DNA of 64,000 nt from Portulaca oleracea. Its lineage: Eukaryota > Streptophyta > Magnoliopsida > Caryophyllales > Portulacaceae. Numbering within the stretch: position 1 is the first letter of the stretch; every line of letters starts with the position of its first letter. Positions 59,993 through 64,000 of the stretch are shown piece after piece. Where the stretch lies: the NCBI GenBank assembly GCA_029582165.1, contig CM055876.1:28093317-28157316 (forward strand), in the 5' to 3' direction. The notes beneath the pieces are model-generated. The model ran no database searches. It had not been told where the DNA came from and saw nothing but the letters and a program-made list of their open reading frames with translations. Position numbers and translations under genes: made by a program.

Positions 59993-61181
59993 CCAAAAAC
60001 TCAGCCCTTTGTTCATGTACCTGAGCCTTTTCTTTAAATTACCGACTTTCTGCCAACCTCTATGAGTTTCTTAATTTTGGAAGCTAAAACTACTCATTAC
60101 AAGCTTTCCAACGACACTTGAATCAAGTTAATCGGAAGTCGGATGGGAAAGTTATGGTCGTTTGAAGTTAGGCAGCTCAAAATAACCCAACACGTTGGTC
60201 CGGAGTGGTTCACTTCCTTTCATTCCAACATACTGGGCCTTCTACTGATTAGAATAGCCCAGCTACCCCTCTCTATTTCATAACTCTAGTTTCCTCACTT
60301 CATTTCCCCTATAAATACAGCCTCACTCCCATCATTTTTCTTTACACCGAATCACCTAGTATCACCTAGGAGTATTGACACTAGTTGATTTCTTCTCCCT
60401 CTTCTCCCTCTCTTCTTCTCCTTCTCCTCTCTTCATCATTTGCATACATCTATACTTGACATTATTTTTTGTCGTTTTTATTTTCTTATAATCACTTATA
60501 CTATTGTAATCCTGATGCTAATATCAATTATGACTAATTTAAATCGGATTACTTGAGAAGATAACATTAATTTCGTTCTTTATTTATTTGTGTTTTGTTT
60601 ATTGCTTTTATTTATTCATCGCATTTATTTGTTTTCGTACTTTAATTTTTCGCATGCATCTTAATAATTTAAATTAACCTAATTAATTCTCCTCTTCTAC
60701 TCTCTTCTTTAACGAACCGATTTGGTAGAGTCGGTTCTTTGAATGGGCGGATTCGAAGGTTTTTACTTTCGAATTCGTAACCTTACCCCCGGATCCGAAT
60801 CTAATGGTTCGCGGTTTGCGGAGTTTAATTTGAGTTTATTAATTCTCACCAAAAATTAATTGGCGACTCTATAATTTGTTCAATTTGATTCATTCACTTT
60901 CTTTTAGAGTTTTACCTTTTTATTCAAGATTGCATTTGAACATTTTGATTAATAAAAATTGAATTCAAATCACCTCTTTCGATTCGCCTAACATCGCGTA
61001 GGACACCAATGGAAGTTTTTTCCGTGGTCCTCTGATTATCACTAACCGGTCTTGATTTGGCGCCAAAACCTTGTTGGGGTTTTTGGTGCTCCAGTTATTT
61101 CAAGCGTTCATGTGTAAATTAACCATACGATTATGAAAAGCACCTTATAATTACTAGTCCAAAAATTAAGGTTACCCTGAA

Positions 61182-61474
61182 ATGAGTTTTAAAAAGGGGT
61201 ACCAAAGAATAGTTTCCCCAAAAAATGGGATACCTCCGAGTAATTTGTTGAAATATAAAGCAGAAGTTGAGAACCAATTAGACCGAAAAATCAAGAGACT
61301 TAGATCTGATAGGGGTGGTGAATATAATTCAATTTCTTTGCCTGTTTTTTGTGAGAAAAATGATATTATTCATGAGATTATTGCCCCGTTATACACCACA
61401 ATAGAATGTTATAGCTAAATGAAAGAACCACACCCTCAAAGAAATTGCGAACGATATGCTTGTGAGTTATAGTT
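61182..61474 (+). pseudogene. Ty1/copia integrase fragment, copy 2
   Basis: Same residues and same internal deletion as the copy at 47698, confirming that it was duplicated with its surroundings. Confidence 0.8.
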
Positions 61475-63070
61475 TATTTGATAATGTGTGTGCACGGGGG
61501 GGGGGGGGGGGGGAGCTGCGTTGACTACTGATTAGACTCATTTTTTAGCCTTATTTATGCCTCCATGCTTGGTCCTTCAGCTCGTTTTTCACGATAATAA
61601 TGCCACTTATATTATGCTTTTCCCCTGTTTTGTAGGCCCCGAGTGTGAGACCCAAAAGACTCGGGAAAAGAGCGAGATCCTTAGAGCGAGAGGCTGGCCC
61701 GGGACTCAAGGTTAGATGCCGAGATCATGGAAGAAGTCGGGAGCCGAGAGGAGTCAAAGAGGCCGAGACATCAAAGAAAACAGGGGGGCACGATCGTGCA
61801 TCATGCCGGCACGATCGTGCATCATGCCGGCACGATCGTGCATCATGCCGGCACGATCGCTGATCCCCTTTGAGCTCCGAAGCGCGATCGTGCGGTCAGT
61901 GCCGCGATCGTGCACCTCTGGAAGATCCGCACGATCGTGTCGCTTCGCTGCGCGATCGTGCTACTCCTGCCTCGTGAACCGCGGAATTTTCAAAGCGGCG
62001 CGATCGTGCGAATTTCCGCACGATCGTGCGATATCGGATCTCACATTTCCGATTCAAAACGACGCACTTTGGGGTGTTTTGGGAACTATTTATAGATTTT
62101 AGGGTTGAAATTCAGGCTTTTATCATTCCCTAGGTTACTTAGTCACCTTTTTTGTATTCTCCTAGTTTTTAGCCTAAAACCCCTTTTGATTAGAACATTC
62201 TCAACTTAATTAGTGTTAATCTCTCTCTACAAATCTCTCTTTTTATCTTCATTTATTGCTTTGTGCTGGTTTATTTTCATCATTTTGAAGACTTTGGAAG
62301 GATATTTAAGTTATTTTGGAAGCATTTATTGAAGGAAAGTCATCTTAAGGTATAATTTATCTCATTGTTCTGTTTTATTGTTTTCTTAATCGTTTTATGT
62401 TAGGTTTAGTGTTTTGTTTCTGAATATGAGTTGTTTTGCTAGCTTAGGTTTGAATGTTATTAGTTTAATGTTTGTTAATATGATTAGAGGCTAAGTTTTT
62501 GGGCTTGGGGTTTAATGGCCCTAACGGGTCTAACCTTGAAGGTTTAGAGAAAGGGGTGATTATTTTGGGTTTAAGGATTCTCTCACCTTTTACCCTATCA
62601 TTGTGGGAGGTTTGGTTGTGTGGAAAGTTGTCAAAACTCCTCTAACACATTGAGTTGGGTCCTTGGGGGAGTGATTTACCTTACACTCATGAGACTGAGC
62701 GTTGGGTTGATTAGGGTGTTGAACTAATTACTCCAATTGCTTTCCTTCATGGAAATGAGGAAGTGATTGGTTTCAATCTAATGTATCCTTTGGAAGAGGG
62801 AGCTTAGAATGGTTTAAATTTATCAACAACCCATTCCGAGCCTTGTTTGATCACTCCGTCTTCCTTTATCTTCTAGGGTTAGGCTAAGTTAGGTGGCTAA
62901 AACAACCCCCGGGTCCTTCTTTCTTGTGAGTGTTCTCTTAGTGAACCTAAATCTCATCTCTGGTGAAAACTCTTGTTTAAACCGAACTCTTTTGCTTAAA
63001 ACGGACCGAACTTGACCTAGTTCCCTGAGGATACGATATACAACCCCGACTATATTATAGCTAAACAAAA
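61475..63070 (+). repeat. Athila-type LTR, copy 2
   Basis: Corresponds to 47991-49606, with shared end sequence before the primer site at 63072. Its left limit carries the long G run. Confidence 0.55.
61788..62029 (+). repeat. Array of the palindrome GCACGATCGTGC, second LTR copy
   Basis: Ten units: the exact 21-bp unit occurs one more time than in copy 1, and several later units are altered (GCGCGATCGTGC, GCACGATCGCTG). Array length therefore differs between the two LTR copies. It ends 57 bp before the TATA-like box at 62086. Confidence 0.9.
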
Positions 63071-63071
63071 A

Positions 63072-63089
63072 TGGCGCCGTTGCCGGGGA
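63072..63089 (+). promoter_or_regulatory. Primer binding site, tRNA-Asp, copy 2
   Basis: TGGCGCCGTTGCCGGGGA, identical to 49608-49625. Confidence 0.9.
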
Positions 63090-63210
63090 GCTAGCGCTTC
63101 AAGTTTTTTTCGTTTAGTCTAAGAGTTTAGTTTAAACTACCTTGCGTGTTTTGTTGTTGTGCGTCGTAGAGTCCTAGGGCGGACTTACGGTTTTTGCTTG
63201 AGTTCTGTGC

Positions 63211-64000
63211 ATGTCCAGGAGATCCCGACGAGTTCAAAATCAACCTCCTCCCACTCCAATAAATCCGGAGATCGAAGCAGCCGCACGTCACGCAAACGTC
63301 GCAACCCGAAGGCGTCGTCGCCAACGGCAACAACCGCAACCGCAACCTCAACAAATGGCGGAACCACCACCACCACCCCGTACCCTCCTCTCCTACACCG
63401 CTCCTACACCGGGTACGGGAGGGTCCGCTATTCTTCTTCCCGACCTCGCCGATGGGGTTGTTTTCGACTTCAAGCCCGGTTTCTTACACCTCATTGAACA
63501 AAATCAATACCGAGGCTCGGACATGGAAAACCCCATCAAACATGTGAATCAATTTCTCCAAAGGGTCGGCATGGTGCGTATGCCCGGTGTTAGTGATGAA
63601 TATCTAAGGCTCAAGTACTTCCCATTCTCTCATGAACGAGCCAAGAGTTGGTTGACAATTGTGCTCGAACACTTATGATACATGGGATGCATTGTGTAAC
63701 GACTTCCTCAATCGGTTCTACCCCTGCCGAGGCGCAACGGATTCGATCGGAGATTATCGTTCAAGCAACGATCGGCGAGTCATTATTCGAGGCATGGGAA
63801 CGGTTCAAGGGCTTGCAAAGGGAGTGTCCACATCATAATTTCAATCCATCGTTAATCCTTAATACCTTCTACCAAGGCCTTAACGGTTCGGTCAAGCAAG
63901 CAATAGATAGTGCCTCGGGTGGCCTATTTTTGGGAAAAACTCCGGATCAAGCCGACACTTTTCTTCAACAAATGGCTCAAACCTCATGTCATTGGGGAGG
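63211..64000 (+). pseudogene. Athila-type gag, copy 2, cut by the window end
   Basis: The same gag start as at 49747. The frame is open across the point where copy 1 breaks (QRVGMVRMPGVSDEYLRL) but breaks at about 63655, where copy 1 is intact, because single bases are missing. The defects of the two copies are therefore independent. It runs off the window. Confidence 0.85.

Larger units (their letters stand above)
59993..64000 (+). repeat. Tandem duplication, copy 2 (continues past the window)
   Basis: Collinear with 46506-50550 and very similar, with many 1-3 bp deletions in G/C runs and a 17-20 base G run near 61497 where copy 1 has GGGG. It contains a truncated Ogre/Tat LTR (59993-61031), the copia scrap, an Athila-type LTR and the start of gag. 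Confidence 0.85.

Overview
The window looks like nuclear DNA of a flowering plant, probably a eudicot. It has intron-containing 2-oxoglutarate/Fe(II) oxygenase genes with GT-AG introns, Stowaway-like MITEs, plant-type Ty3/gypsy elements (Athila and Ogre/Tat features), a CACTA transposon beginning CACTACAAAAA and a Mutator-like element with a FAR1 domain. The species cannot be told from the sequence. No tRNA, rRNA or organellar genes were seen.

Host genes: three paralogous four-exon genes on the minus strand (620-2519, 4045-5368, 27043-30029) encode hyoscyamine-6-dioxygenase-like 2-ODDs of 341, 346 and 340 residues. All are open with the Fe(II) and 2-oxoglutarate ligands present. The first two are neighbours; the third is separated from them by a large Mutator-like insertion (6758-24584). 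MITEs and a short retroposon sit in their introns and flanks.

6.8-24.6 kb: a Mutator-like element with terminal inverted repeats of about 0.9 kb, a FAR1-type DNA-binding domain fragment, and several kilobases of a dispersed GATGTTCATT motif that switches orientation near 22.1 kb. Inside it lies a non-autonomous, gag-only LTR retrotransposon on the minus strand arranged LTR-internal-LTR-internal-LTR (7958-18993), flanked by the 5-bp duplication GTACA.

34.9-47.5 kb: an Ogre/Tat-like LTR element without gag-pol (tRNA-Arg-type primer site, 1.25-kb LTRs, 54-bp tandem repeats). It is interrupted by a 5-kb non-autonomous CACTA element (37951-42937, target duplication ACT) carrying intron-containing pieces of three host genes: an ankyrin-repeat gene, the nucleolar GTPase NUG2 and DNA topoisomerase I.

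47.5-64 kb: a copia integrase scrap, then an Athila-type Ty3/gypsy element on the plus strand (LTR, tRNA-Asp-type primer site, frameshifted gag-pol, Athila-type third ORF). Arrays of the palindrome GCACGATCGTGC sit just upstream of the putative LTR promoter and again between pol and the third ORF. From 59993 a tandem copy of the sequence starting at 46506 begins and runs off the window.
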